Both the position numbers and the translations under genes were made by a program. The notes beneath the pieces are model-generated. The model did not search any database. It was not told where the DNA came from and saw nothing but the letters and a program-made list of their open reading frames with translations. Shown here one piece after another: positions 26,101-35,840 of a stretch of 64,000 bases of DNA. This stretch comes from Buxus sempervirens (taxonomy: Eukaryota > Streptophyta > Magnoliopsida > Buxales > Buxaceae), in NCBI GenBank assembly GCA_947561395.2, contig OX387190.1, positions 32,110,858 through 32,174,857 on the forward strand. Reading direction: 5' to 3'. Position 1 is the first letter of the stretch; every line of letters begins with the position of its first letter.

Positions 26101-28314
26101 AGAAAAAAAAATGACAGCGTTAAAGATTGCATAAAAAGTAACTCCAATGTACCTTTGACTATAAAAACAGAAATGAAAAATGGAGCTTTCTACTGGGTTG
26201 AGACTAGTTGTTCCTGCAAGTCTTCAGAATCACAGGAACCTGTAAGACTGCATGCTCAGATTTGAAAAACTTAAAAGATCCCTTTTAGGATTACATAAAA
26301 GGAAAGTTTCAAAAAAAAAAAAAAAAGGAAAGTTTCAATGAATCTTAATTATAAAACAAAAATAAAGGACTAAAGTTGAACTTTATATTATGGTAGTAAT
26401 AGTTAATTAAAGGCATAATTTCCGAATTAAAGAAAGAAAAGGGGAAAAAAAAGACAAAAAAGAGGCAAAACAGAAACTGCATAATAGGGTAACAATAGTT
26501 ATTAAGGGTGTGATTTCAGAAGTGATGAAAGAAAGAAGGAAAAAGTTGTAATTCCTCATCCGTGGCTCTCCTCAGCTCACAAACATTTAATAAGACTTTT
26601 ATTTGTCATTTCGCTGGCCAAATAGGCTAATAGCCCATCAACGCTTCCCTAAATTCCCTTGTTTTTCCATCACAATTAAGAGTTACAACAAGGTTTCCAT
26701 CCTCATTGATTTTTGAAACTTATAGGCATACCAAATGCTTTATCCACTAACACTCAAACCATAAAATCTTCCTGATCTAACTTGCTATAGCAGTTATGTG
26801 CAAAGAATTAATTGGAAAAAAAAATTTGGACCTGAATTTATGATAGAACCATGATAATTTAGGATTAGAAATCCTCTAGATAAGATTTGCTTCGGCCAAT
26901 GAAAAGATCAAATTTGGCTAAAAGTTCATAATTGGTCTAATCATGTCAAACATCCAAGTTAACACTTTTGTTCCCAAGTAGCAGACACTGATCTCAATTG
27001 CAAAAGGCATTAACAAGCTCCCTGATTGGCATTCTTAATATATCATTCATAATGCCTACACCGTAATAGTGTAACTAATCAAATTGAATTGGACCGTCAA
27101 TTCCTTTTTGAATTTATCTTTTTTGTGCGTGTGTGAATCAACTTCCTTCCATGCATGTACTTTTGGTCTTTTTGAACTTCCAATATGTACCTTCTCACAC
27201 CTTCTAAAAATCACAACCCTAGTGCTGAACTTAATATGACAATGCCATCTTAACCTACTTGCCTAACTAATCTATCATTTGGACAACTACAAGCTCTTAA
27301 ATATGGTCAGTCATTGCCTTATCTTTCCTAGACATAGCATACATCCATCTCAACAACTTTTCAGCAGTAATAATCACTGTATGAACATGTTATTTTTTCC
27401 CCAACATCCTGCCCCGCGCATCATAGCCAGGCAAATGATTGCCTTATAAATTTATCTGTCAACTTGAGTGGAAGATGTTGGTCTCAAAACACTTTATAAA
27501 CACCCCAATTTAACTCTAATTCTTTGTGCAACATCCTTGTTGATATCAACATTTTTTTCTTTTACTGATCCAAGATAGTAAAAATGTCAAAATTTTTGAA
27601 ATCATCTGGTCCTCAAAATTTTCCATTGCATTATCCCTTATATTGTTTTAATGATGTTACACTCCACATACTCAATCTTAGCTCAATTTATTTCCTGACT
27701 CTATAATATAGAAAACTATTTCTAAGTCCCACAAGTTTATTTTGTTTATTTCTGTTTTACACTTTCCATTTATTTTCTTCTGGATTCTGCTTATTTTTCA
27801 TTTACTTTCTTCAAAATTCTACTTACGATTAGTATCACTTAACGAACCTGAAGGAATGACAGAAGTCCAAAAGAGACTAGAAGATTGCAATTAACAGACA
27901 AGATTGTTACCCAAAAATATTTCAGTCCCTACTTAGAAAATTTCGGATACCGATGACGCAACGAGCAATACGACAGTCATAAGCAGCAAAGGATGTATAG
28001 AATTACGAAAAGAAGAAGAAGAATAGGAAGCAGAAAAACCTAGAGCAAGTGAATGGGAAACGCACGGATCTAATGGGTAAACAACAAATGGGGTCTCATC
28101 ACGGATTCATTGAACAAAAACAAAAAACAAAAAAGAACGGAAAGGAAAGTAAAGGGAAGAGAAAAATAAATAATATACAAAAGTTTGTATCGAAAGAAAG
28201 CGAAGAAAACCCGGGGTATAATGAGATTACCTTCTGATAGTCACGAGCTGCTGCTGCAATTACATTTCCGAACGCTAAATCTGAAAGTTTCGATCGAACT
28301 GCATCGGGATCCAT
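23194..28314 (-). CDS. Thioredoxin domain-containing protein 9 homologue
   Basis: Eight exons on the minus strand, 28314-28231, 25102-25028, 24946-24899, 24792-24650, 24549-24477, 24306-24245, 23468-23371 and 23294-23194, join in phase to 227 residues, close to the 226 of human TXNDC9 as I recall it. The N-terminus reads MDPDAVRSKLSDLAFGNVIA; a charged helix (about 40-85) follows; then the thioredoxin-like fold (about 85-190) with EVTGTEKVICHFYHHEFYRC, HIDTKFVKLDAENAPFF, GIKTLPCVILF and VERLIGFQDLGGKDDF. There is no CXXC active site, as expected for this phosducin-like family, whose members act as co-factors of the CCT chaperonin in tubulin and actin folding. The tail is Asp/Ser-rich. Intron 1 is 3.1 kb. 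A hAT element lies about 160 bp upstream of the start. Confidence 0.94.
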
Positions 28315-28475
28315 CTCTCTCTTCTCTCGCCTCCGTGCCTTTCTCCCGCTTTTTATTTTTTCCTTTTCTGGTGCGAGATCAGAGTTTGTATGTGTGTGAC
28401 AGTGTGAGAAATGAAAGCCGGATGCGTAGAATAGATCGCTGGGCAGCAGAAAGGCAAAAAGGAACGTGCCGTACA

Positions 28476-29021
28476 CTGTAGGGGTGTAAACGGGTCGGAT
28501 TCGGGCACGATCCACAGAGAGCCGAATCCGATTAAGTTATTGAATATCCAAATCCTATTAAATATCCGACTAATTCTTTATACTTGGTACTAAATCCCAA
28601 TCCGAATATAGTTATAAAATCTGTATCCGAATCCAATTATCTGATTAAATTTTTGAATTTGAAAATCCAATTAAATAGGCTTTGTTTACATAAATATATT
28701 GAATAATACTTCAAATAATCTTAAAATCTGTATGATAGGTTCATCTTTAAGATAATATATATATATATATATATTAATTTCAAAGAAAAATATTAAAATT
28801 ACTTAAGCATCCTTAAAAATCTAAAAAAATTACAAATATATATATATATAATTTAATCAGACTCGAATCGAGTGGATATGACCCTGATTATAAACGGATC
28901 CGAATTTTAGATTTGAATCCAACCCAACAGATATTTAAACAGTAAAAATCCGATTAAATCAGATTATTTAATCGGAAACGGACGGTAAACGGGTCATGAT
29001 CCGACCCATTTACAGCCCTAG
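28476..29021. mobile_element. Non-autonomous hAT element, about 546 bp
   Basis: TAGGGGTGTAAACGGGTCGG at the left is mirrored by CCGACCCATTTACAGCCCTA at the right. Flanks GCCGTACA (28468-28475) and GCTGTACA (29022-29029) are an 8-bp duplication with one mismatch. Subterminal AATCCGA/TCGGAT words are numerous and two (TA)n runs lie inside. No transposase frame exists. It sits in the proximal promoter of the TXNDC9-like gene. Confidence 0.85.
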
Positions 29022-29333
29022 GCTGTACAAAATGGCTGCAATTTTCCTAACGGTGGATTATTGGGAAAGTTTAAGCCCCGTTTGCGTACATTTAGAGCTT
29101 GTAATGTAATGAGTTCTGAGGGCTTAGAAGGGATTAAGGGAAAAAGAATGATTTGGTTAGGGTCCGTTCCGTTGTTATTTTGGTAATTCAGTATCAAGTT
29201 AATAACATGTTCACAAAAAAGCATAAATTTTAAGAAGTTTGCAAGGCTTCGAAAACAACCTTGAATGACTACTAGATTAAACAAACTCAATCTTAAGAGG
29301 TGAGAATTGAAAATTCAAAATTGACATTTTTGG

Positions 29334-29531
29334 AACTCAGGGTATCCATGCAAACTTGCGTGTACCGACTAATCCACGAGGCTTGTGTAGTCCCACACAA
29401 ACAAGGTAATTACTAGACCAAAGGATCCGGGTCGTCCCATGGAGTTGAAACTATGAGAGTTTGAACTTGAAACCTTGGAAGGAGCATACCTCCAAGCCCC
29501 AAGCATTGACCACCAAGCTAACCATTTGGGA
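29334..29531 (-). mobile_element. tRNA-derived SINE (Au-like)
   Basis: Read on the minus strand, this begins with a box-A-like TGGTTAGCTTGGTGGTC, has a box-B-like GTTTCAAGTTCAAACTC, and ends with CTCGTGGATTAGTCGG and CACGCAAGTTTGCATGG, which resembles the 3' region of the plant Au SINE family as I recall it. The pol III boxes are diverged. I could not confirm a target-site duplication. Confidence 0.6.
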
Positions 29532-31447
29532 TTAAGCATTGTATATTATTATTGTGTACAAGTGTTTTCTATAATTGAAAGATGATTTTTGCGCAACATT
29601 CTCTCTCAACAAACCTCACCATTAGAAAGCCATAAATGTAGAGCAAATGGCCAAAACATGAAAATGCAAAAAATGTTAAATCATACTACACATTGCTCCA
29701 AATTTGATTTTTGCAAAATTTTTATACTAACACCATTCCAAAAATTTAACTTCAGATTCTTCAATAAATTACAATTTTTCTTCTTTTCGAAATTTTTAAT
29801 TCCAATTAAGAAACCATAACTTGGTTTCAATCCCTAACAAAAAGTTGAACTTTATACTACACCCCCACTATAAAGCTATTGGGATTTCAGCATTGCATCT
29901 ATATCACAATCTATTGGGGCTCGTTGTAGCATCTTTAGTCATTCTCATTGGCAATATTCATGATGAAGTCAGTTCTCTGCGTCACATGAAACCTGTTTAA
30001 TTTTTTCATAATTCCTTTTAGCCTTAAAAATTATAAGTCGCCGGAATATCTGCCGGAGGTCTGGAACTCAAGCAGATCTCCACCTAAGCATTCTTGCCAT
30101 GAAAGTGATTACAGGTTTTACTTGTCCAGGGTTAAATGCCAGTTCTGTTCCCTTGCTTCAAGATACGTTCTGGGATTTCTGCTGTTTTTAGGGGAGGCGA
30201 ACGCAAATTTTGCATTAGACCAGTTTTCTTGTGTTTGGCTGGGTCTTACCCCGCTGTGATTTTGAGAGTGATGCCTCGGGGCATACCCATGTAAAACTTG
30301 TATCAGACTAATTTTTATGATATAAAATTCTCATCTTCATACCAAAATTGTTATGCTATAAAATTCTCATCTTCATACCAAAAAAAAAAAAAAGTTTTTG
30401 GGACGGAATAAACGGGTTTCTTCTTCTGTCTGGACATTACTCATTAATTTTTTAAATTTAATACAATATTTTTAAGTTTTGCATTTTACCTTTTTTTTTA
30501 TTTTTAAATTTAATAATTTAACTAATATCTGTACGGCAATTGTGACGGGGAGATTAACCATGTAATGGGCTTTATGGTCATTTTATCGAAGATGGTATTC
30601 ATAGGAGGACTTTTAAGCAATTTTGTCTCGTAGTTAACTAAGCTTTTGCAAGTGATTAGCATTATTTTTACCAAAATGAAAAAGTGATTAGCATTATATT
30701 TCAAAAACATATATGCATTTGCTCTAGTGCTAAAAGCTGGTAATACGGTGGTACCATTAATTGGAATTTTGTTTGGGGTGTGGGTCCCTCCATTGAAATG
30801 CAATAGTGCATTTCATGAATGATACCATGCATGGAACGCACTGGATGAGTCTGGATAAGTAGTGGATGGAAGAAAACCTATTGAATCTTGATGTCTAGGA
30901 AAAAGTGATTTATTGCGATCATCTTTCAATAAGAACTCAAATATTTATAGTAAAGGAAGGGCAAATTCGTCAAGGAACATTCAAAGTTTAACATCCTATG
31001 TACATAATTGAGGTAAGTGTACTTTTGACAACATATGTACATTGAAAGTTTAACAACATATGTATATTGCAGTTTTCAGAAAATATCAGGGAGGTAACGG
31101 TAATTTTCTCTTAAGTTAATTAATCATGCTTATACTTTGTTAACGTGACATGCATGTTTTGATTTATTAATTATTAATATTAATATTAATATTTTCGCTT
31201 TCAGGTTATTATAGTATCGTAAAATAAATTGATTCTGAATATCTGAAGCCACTCACCACCCTCCCTCGACGTCATGGTTTCTTAGCTGTCTCTGAAAATT
31301 CCATTTCCTTCGTTATCCACTTTTATTGGATCCATTTCTGAGATCCTCCAGATTCCAGAACCTCCTCATCCTTCTCTCTCTCTGTTATTATATACAGGTA
31401 ATATGTATCCACGACCCATCTGATTTTCTGAATCCATAATAGGAATC
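29532..31447. other. Intergenic DNA with LINE-like tail, upstream of FAF-like gene
   Basis: No gene is supported. Around 30180-30393 a stretch ends with a tandem copy of ATAAAATTCTCATCTTCATACC followed by an A run, like a LINE 3' end. Just before the FAF-like gene there is a CT tract (31372-31383) and TATTATATAC at about 31386. That TATA-like word is only about 60 bp before the start codon, so the true promoter is uncertain. Confidence 0.4.
30180..30393 (+). mobile_element. Possible LINE 3' end with polyA
   Basis: GTGTTTGGCTGGGTCTTACC and GCATACCCATGTAAAACTTG lead to two tandem copies of a 41-bp unit with ATAAAATTCTCATCTTC, then about 14 A. This is the usual look of a 5'-truncated LINE. No diagnostic reverse-transcriptase or RNase H residues are readable, so the call is tentative. 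Confidence 0.4.
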
Positions 31448-32002
31448 ATGGCTTGGTGGTCAAGCTCATCGTCAAACCCCAAGCAACCCAGAATCCACCA
31501 TGTGGAACGGGGTCTGAAGAACCTTACAACTACCTCCGCCGGAGACCCACCTCCGCGCCTGAGCCACCGCCCGTGCATCATCAACCCCGACTCATTAGTC
31601 TCACCATTGCCTCCTCCAGCTTCATCTTCTTCAATCGGTGATGCCCAAAGTAATTCAAGCTATGGGGTTGATGAGAAGGAAGAAGAAGAAGAAGAAGAGG
31701 ATGGCCATAATCGTGAAAGGGAATTTCCTCCACCGCTACCCCTGCTGGCGAGGACAGAGAATCTGCCTTCACGGATGCCATGGATACTGAAGAGGACGCA
31801 TGCGACTGATGGCCGGTTAATCATCCAAGAGGTGAAAGTGGAGCGTCACGAGTTCCTCCGGGCCCACAGGGCCGACGGTTGTCTGACCTTGCAGCTCATG
31901 GAGATGAACAGTCGCTCATCTCCACTGCTTGCTGAGTTGAAGGCGGAGAGTGCGGAGACAGGAGAAAAGGAGGAGAATGATGGCACCAACAGCTCACCGT
32001 AG
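31448..32002 (+). CDS. FANTASTIC FOUR (FAF)-like protein
   Basis: A single-exon frame of 184 residues. Residues 1-75 are Ser/Pro-rich and low complexity; 76-84 are a run of acidic residues. The FAF domain spans about 93-151, recognised by FPPPLPLLARTENLPSRMPW followed by ILKR, DGRLIIQE, and HEFLRAHRADGCLTLQLM. FAF proteins are plant-specific regulators of shoot meristem size linked to the WUSCHEL/CLAVATA circuit. Arabidopsis FAF1-4 are longer (about 240 residues or more, from memory), so this is a short member with a reduced N-terminus, closer to a FAF-like protein. The start ATG is the first in frame and gives MAWWSSSSS. Domain call is strong; the exact role is inferred. Confidence 0.88.
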   Translation: MAWWSSSSSNPKQPRIHHVERGLKNLTTTSAGDPPPRLSHRPCIINPDSLVSPLPPPASSSSIGDAQSNSSYGVDEKEEEEEEEDGHNREREFPPPLPLLARTENLPSRMPWILKRTHATDGRLIIQEVKVERHEFLRAHRADGCLTLQLMEMNSRSSPLLAELKAESAETGEKEENDGTNSSP

Positions 32003-32402
32003 CTTTATTTGAAATTGAAGAAAGACTTCCTGCTGTTCCTGATTTTGTTTTGTATTACAGATTCTCGAAGCTTTTTTTCTCTTTTGAATGCCCTGCCCAA
32101 AAGAAGAAACACAGCGCAAAGCGTAGAAGATTGGGTCCGACTTGCATACCCACACTAGTAAGTAGGGATGCTGACCGGCCCAGCCCGGCACAGCACGAGC
32201 ATCATGGCGGGCCGTGCCATGCCTAGCCCGTCACCTAAAACCTAGGCATGACCCAGTCCGTGGCACGGCTAGGGCTGGGCCGTGCCATGTCTATCAAGCC
32301 GGTGGGCCGCCCACGGGCCTGAGGTAGTTTTCTGCACCCAAAAAAAAAAAATAGAGAAAATAGTAAAAAAAAGTTTCTTGCCTCTTGAATCGTGCCGGGA
32401 CG

Positions 32403-32486
32403 AAGAGTTGCAAAGGTGTTACTTGCGTCTATTACTGCTTGACTGTTCAAGCAATAATCGACACAAATAACACTTTTGCAACTCTT
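32403..32486. repeat. 84-bp near-perfect hairpin inside hAT element
   Basis: Two 40-nt arms, starting AAGAGTTGCAAAGGTGTTAC and ending GTAACACTTTTGCAACTCTT-like in reverse complement, flank a 4-nt CTGT loop with only about five mismatches. The shape is that of a small-RNA precursor. The other two inverted repeats of this element are at 32547-32616 and 32686-32762; those two resemble each other. Confidence 0.8.
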
Positions 32487-32829
32487 ATGTAGACGTGAAG
32501 AGGTAGAAATTAAGAAAAAAAAATTGATAACTTTGTAAGAGCCTTATTCAATAATTTGCTAACGGTCGAGCTCAATGAGCACTGTGACTCTGTCAACCAT
32601 TAGCAAAATCATTGAACATGACTTTAAGAAGAAAATGAAGAAAGCAAAAAAAAAAAAATTTATAATTTTCTTCGAGTCCTATTAAGAGATTTGCCAATGG
32701 TCGGCCTAGGGACGCATCATGTGAGCACTCTGCCGAGTTTGTCGACCATTGGCCAAATCTCTACATATGACCCTAAGAGAAGAGAAGAGATGAAAAGAGG
32801 TGTAGTTTGGAGTAGGAAGGGTTAGCCCT

Positions 32830-32832
<3 letters not shown>

Positions 32833-32884
<52 letters not shown>
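32833..32884 (+). repeat. 52-nt G homopolymer
   Basis: An uninterrupted run of G within the hAT element 32163-33051. Such a run could form quadruplexes, would be length-unstable, and is easily mis-sized in sequencing. The apparent polyproline frame on the minus strand across it is an artefact of the run. Confidence 0.95.
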
Positions 32885-32885
<1 letters not shown>

Positions 32886-33359
32886 GCAGCGGCTGGCAGG
32901 CATGCTGGGCGTGGCTAGCGGCCGTACCTTGACGAGCCATGGGCCCAGGCACCAGGGAAAAAAAGGCCCACTAGGCGCCACGGTTCGGGCACACTTAAAG
33001 CGTTCCGGGGCATGCCGTGCTTGTGCTGGCTGGGCCCAATAAGCAACCCTACTAGTAAGTAGTAACCTCACTTTCAAAAATTCGGTTTTCTACAAGTAGG
33101 AGGCTGTTTGGTCACCTTTTTAAAAACATTTTTCTATTTTTGAAAAAAAAAACCCCAAAATATCGTTTGGTAATCACAATTTTCAAATTGTTTTAGAAAA
33201 ATTAATCCAAAAATAAGCCGTGTTTTTTAGAAGCTGATCAAAATTTCAGCTTTTAAAAACAAAGAATCATTATCTATATTTTTTATGGTATTCTTGTAAA
33301 TTTTAATTGGATTAATCAAATCACTTATGTCTTCACTTACTAGCTACTACTATAACCAT

Positions 33360-33858
33360 TAGGGATGACAACGGCAAATCGAACCGAACCAAACCTATTA
33401 GGGTCGGTCTTCGGTCTCCAATAATTATTTTTGGTTCTTAATTGAAAAAACCGATATGGTTTCGGTTTGGTTAGGGTTTTAAGGTGAAACCAAACCGAAA
33501 CCGAACCGATTAGATATAATATGCATAAGATTTGAGTTGCATAACTGCACAACCCTTTAGCCGATTAGCCCATTAGGAATTTATTAAAGATGTTGGTGAT
33601 GGAATAGAATGAGGTATTGGAGAAAAGGAGGCTAACAAGCTTTGATACAACTTTTCATTAATTAGCACATCCTTGTGTAGACATGGCAAAATAATAAAAG
33701 TTTAATCTATCTAAACTTCCAAAAAAGGTGATACAGTTCTGTTACGATTTCAAGAATATGAAAGTTAAACGATTTAGTTTTAAAATTAGTAAAGTTTTTA
33801 TTATAAACTTGTTGGTTCGGTTTTGGTTCTTTGCAAAACTAAACCATTGCCATCCTTA
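33360..33858. mobile_element. Non-autonomous hAT element, 499 bp
   Basis: The left end TAGGGATGACAACGG and the right end CCATTGCCATCCTTA are inverted. Flanks ATAACCAT (33352-33359) and ATAACCAC (33859-33866) are an 8-bp duplication with one mismatch. Subterminal AACCGAACC/GGTTCGGTT words are abundant. It is inserted at the edge of the ACC/ATC-rich tract that follows. Confidence 0.85.
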
Positions 33859-33866
33859 ATAACCAC

Positions 33867-34128
33867 TGGTACCACTGCCACCATCATGACTACCACCTCC
33901 ACCTTTACCGCCACCAATACCTCCTCTATCACCACCACCATCATCGTTGTCACCGCGGCCCCTCTATCTACCACTACCACCTTCTTCATTACCACATCCG
34001 CTTCTACTACAACCATCATCATCACCACCATCACCACCTTCACCACAACTACAACCACCACTGCCACTACGATTACCACTAACATCATTACTTCTACAAT
34101 GATCACACCACTATACTCATTATAAATA
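33867..34128. repeat. ACC/ATC/ACT trinucleotide-rich low-complexity tract
   Basis: About 260 bp of imperfect trinucleotide repeats (ACC, ATC, ACT, CTT mixtures). Both strands are open for 100 or more codons, giving Thr/Ile-rich or Val/Met-rich frames. These are products of composition, not genes. Confidence 0.85.
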
Positions 34129-34549
34129 TTATAAATATTGTCACTACCACTATTATTAATATCAATTACTACAATGATCATATATTGCTAAAACCACTAT
34201 TATATATAATTATAAATTATTTTTAAATCATGGTTGTTAAACTCTACTAAACACGTTTTATTGAATTTTAAAATTATGATTGATTTTAACTAAATGTTGT
34301 CAAATGGGTTTTTTCTTTCACTTGTTTCTAAAAAAACAAAAATAATTTGCAAAGGGTTTTAGTTTTCAAATTGTTTTTATAAAAAAGCATCCTAGATTTC
34401 TTCACCTCCTTGTTTTTATTTCTTAAACCAAATTGGGCACCGAGTGGTACCGATTTCTTAAACCAGGTCTCTTCCACGTTCATTCACTCCAAAACGAGTC
34501 TTAAGCTCCTTAGCCGAAACCAGACAAAAGGGAAAAACAAAGAAGAATA

Positions 34550-34714
34550 AAAAAAAATCTAATAATAATTCTTAATTCTTAAAATATTATTAAAAGTCGC
34601 AGTTCGCTGTCTCAAAGACCACCAGCATCGTAAAAAAAATCTAATAATAATTCTTAATTCTTAAAATATTATTAAAAATCGCAGTTCGTCGTCTCAAAGA
34701 CCACCTGTATCGCA
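34550..34714. repeat. 82-bp tandem duplication
   Basis: Two head-to-tail copies with period 82: A-run, ATCTAATAATAATTCTTAAT, then TCGCAGTTCG and CTCAAAGACCACC. A handful of substitutions separate them. They lie about 300 bp before the presumed first exon of the F-box gene. A CACGTG core follows at 34820-34825. Confidence 0.9.
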
Positions 34715-35060
34715 TACACGAGCTTAGCTGTTATCTAAGAGGCAAAAGCTTAGAGATGAGCCTCTCGGTTTAATCAGAGCCATGAATGCGACGTCGGATC
34801 TACGATCCATCTATGTTACCACGTGTACATACATTACAATTTTAAATTTAATTATAAATAAATAGGCATGCGCGTAGGAAATTCGAGAAATGGGGAAGCT
34901 GGTTTGGGTCACGACACAACTGGAGATAACTTTCTGACGTTTACGCTACGGAGCAAAAGGAGACGATTCGTCCGAGAACCCTAGTTAGGCTTCCGGCTGT
35001 TCCTGTTGACAATCTTACGCTATAGTTTCAGCCGATCATCTCGTCAGATCAAAGTTCGAG

Positions 35061-35762
35061 GTAATGTTGAAGCATCAACCTCAATTTTCGGTTTTGTTTC
35101 TGCGCAAATTGTTGGGCTCCCGAGCAGATTCACGTCGCCTGGAGTGATATTCGTGAATTGGGCTTTCGTCTTCCTTGTTTTATTATTTTTCGCCTAAAAT
35201 TATGTTTGGTAGCGCCAGAAGTATATGATTTTGAAATCTGTCTTGATTCGCTGTTAAATTTGATCGCACTGAGTAGGGTTCCTTTTTCCTTTTTCTAAAA
35301 AATGATTTGGCACGATATTCAGTGTTTTAATACCTGAGAAATGCTTGATTTATTAGGGTTTAGTGTGGTTGTGTTGTCAGCTTCTTTTTTTTTCTCCTTA
35401 GATCTCCATTGATTATATTTTAGTGATCATTACCGATTTGGTCGAAGTATGTTGGGTTCATTTTCTCTTTCTGCCTTTCTTAGAGTGCATTGACCTTTTT
35501 TGTACCGTATTCTTATCTTTGAGTGGAAAATTGCTAGGGTTATTTGTGCTTGAAAGCTTGCATTGAACCTTTTTGTACTGTATTTCTGATTCTGTGCAAA
35601 AAATTGATATCGTCAAATATCTGTAGAGTTACGTTGTATGTATTGCGTCTAATCCTGGAGTTTATGCTAATGCGAATTTTTTGATAATTATATTTCCTTT
35701 TCTCTTTCTGACTTTAGTTTTTGCGTTGTTAAATTGAAGTATAATGGCGTTTATTTTACAAG
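35061..35762 (+). promoter_or_regulatory. Probable 5' UTR intron of F-box/kelch gene
   Basis: TTCGAG|GTAATG at 35061 is a good donor after a likely leader exon starting near 34950. An acceptor near 35762 (TTTACAAG) or 35766 (CCAG) would splice to the leader before ATG 35841. The tract is T-rich, as plant introns are. Inferred only. Confidence 0.4.
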
Positions 35763-35840
35763 CCAGGAACTAGATGGTGGGCTCTTGTTGAAAGGCTTGG
35801 CAATTAAACTGGGTCTGTAGTGATCGACATTTATATTTTG

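Larger units (their letters stand above)
32163..33051. mobile_element. Non-autonomous hAT element with hairpins and G tract, 889 bp
   Basis: The left end TAGGGATGCTGACCGGCCCA and the right end TGGGCCCAATAAGCAACCCTA are inverted. The flanks are an exact 8-bp duplication, CTAGTAAG, at 32155-32162 and 33052-33059. Inside are GGCCC/GGGCC-rich subterminal regions, three separate inverted repeats and a 52-nt G homopolymer. No transposase is encoded. It lies about 150 bp downstream of the FAF-like stop and may overlap the end of that transcript. Confidence 0.9.

Noticed and set aside
32706-33077. Minus-strand frame with a long polyproline run
   Set aside because: The prolines are the translation of the 52-nt G tract within a hAT element; no family features.
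33801-34181. 126-codon Val/Met-rich minus frame and the opposite Thr-rich plus frame
   Set aside because: Both arise from the ACC/ATC trinucleotide tract and from the end of a hAT element.
33100-34400. Possible outer MITE around the hAT at 33360, from GGCTGTTTGGTCACC
   Set aside because: The proposed right end near 34390 is only weakly inverted and no target duplication could be set.
35820-35840. Upstream extension of the F-box/kelch frame
   Set aside because: It begins with GTG; the ATG at 35841 gives the family-like MGSLLSL start.
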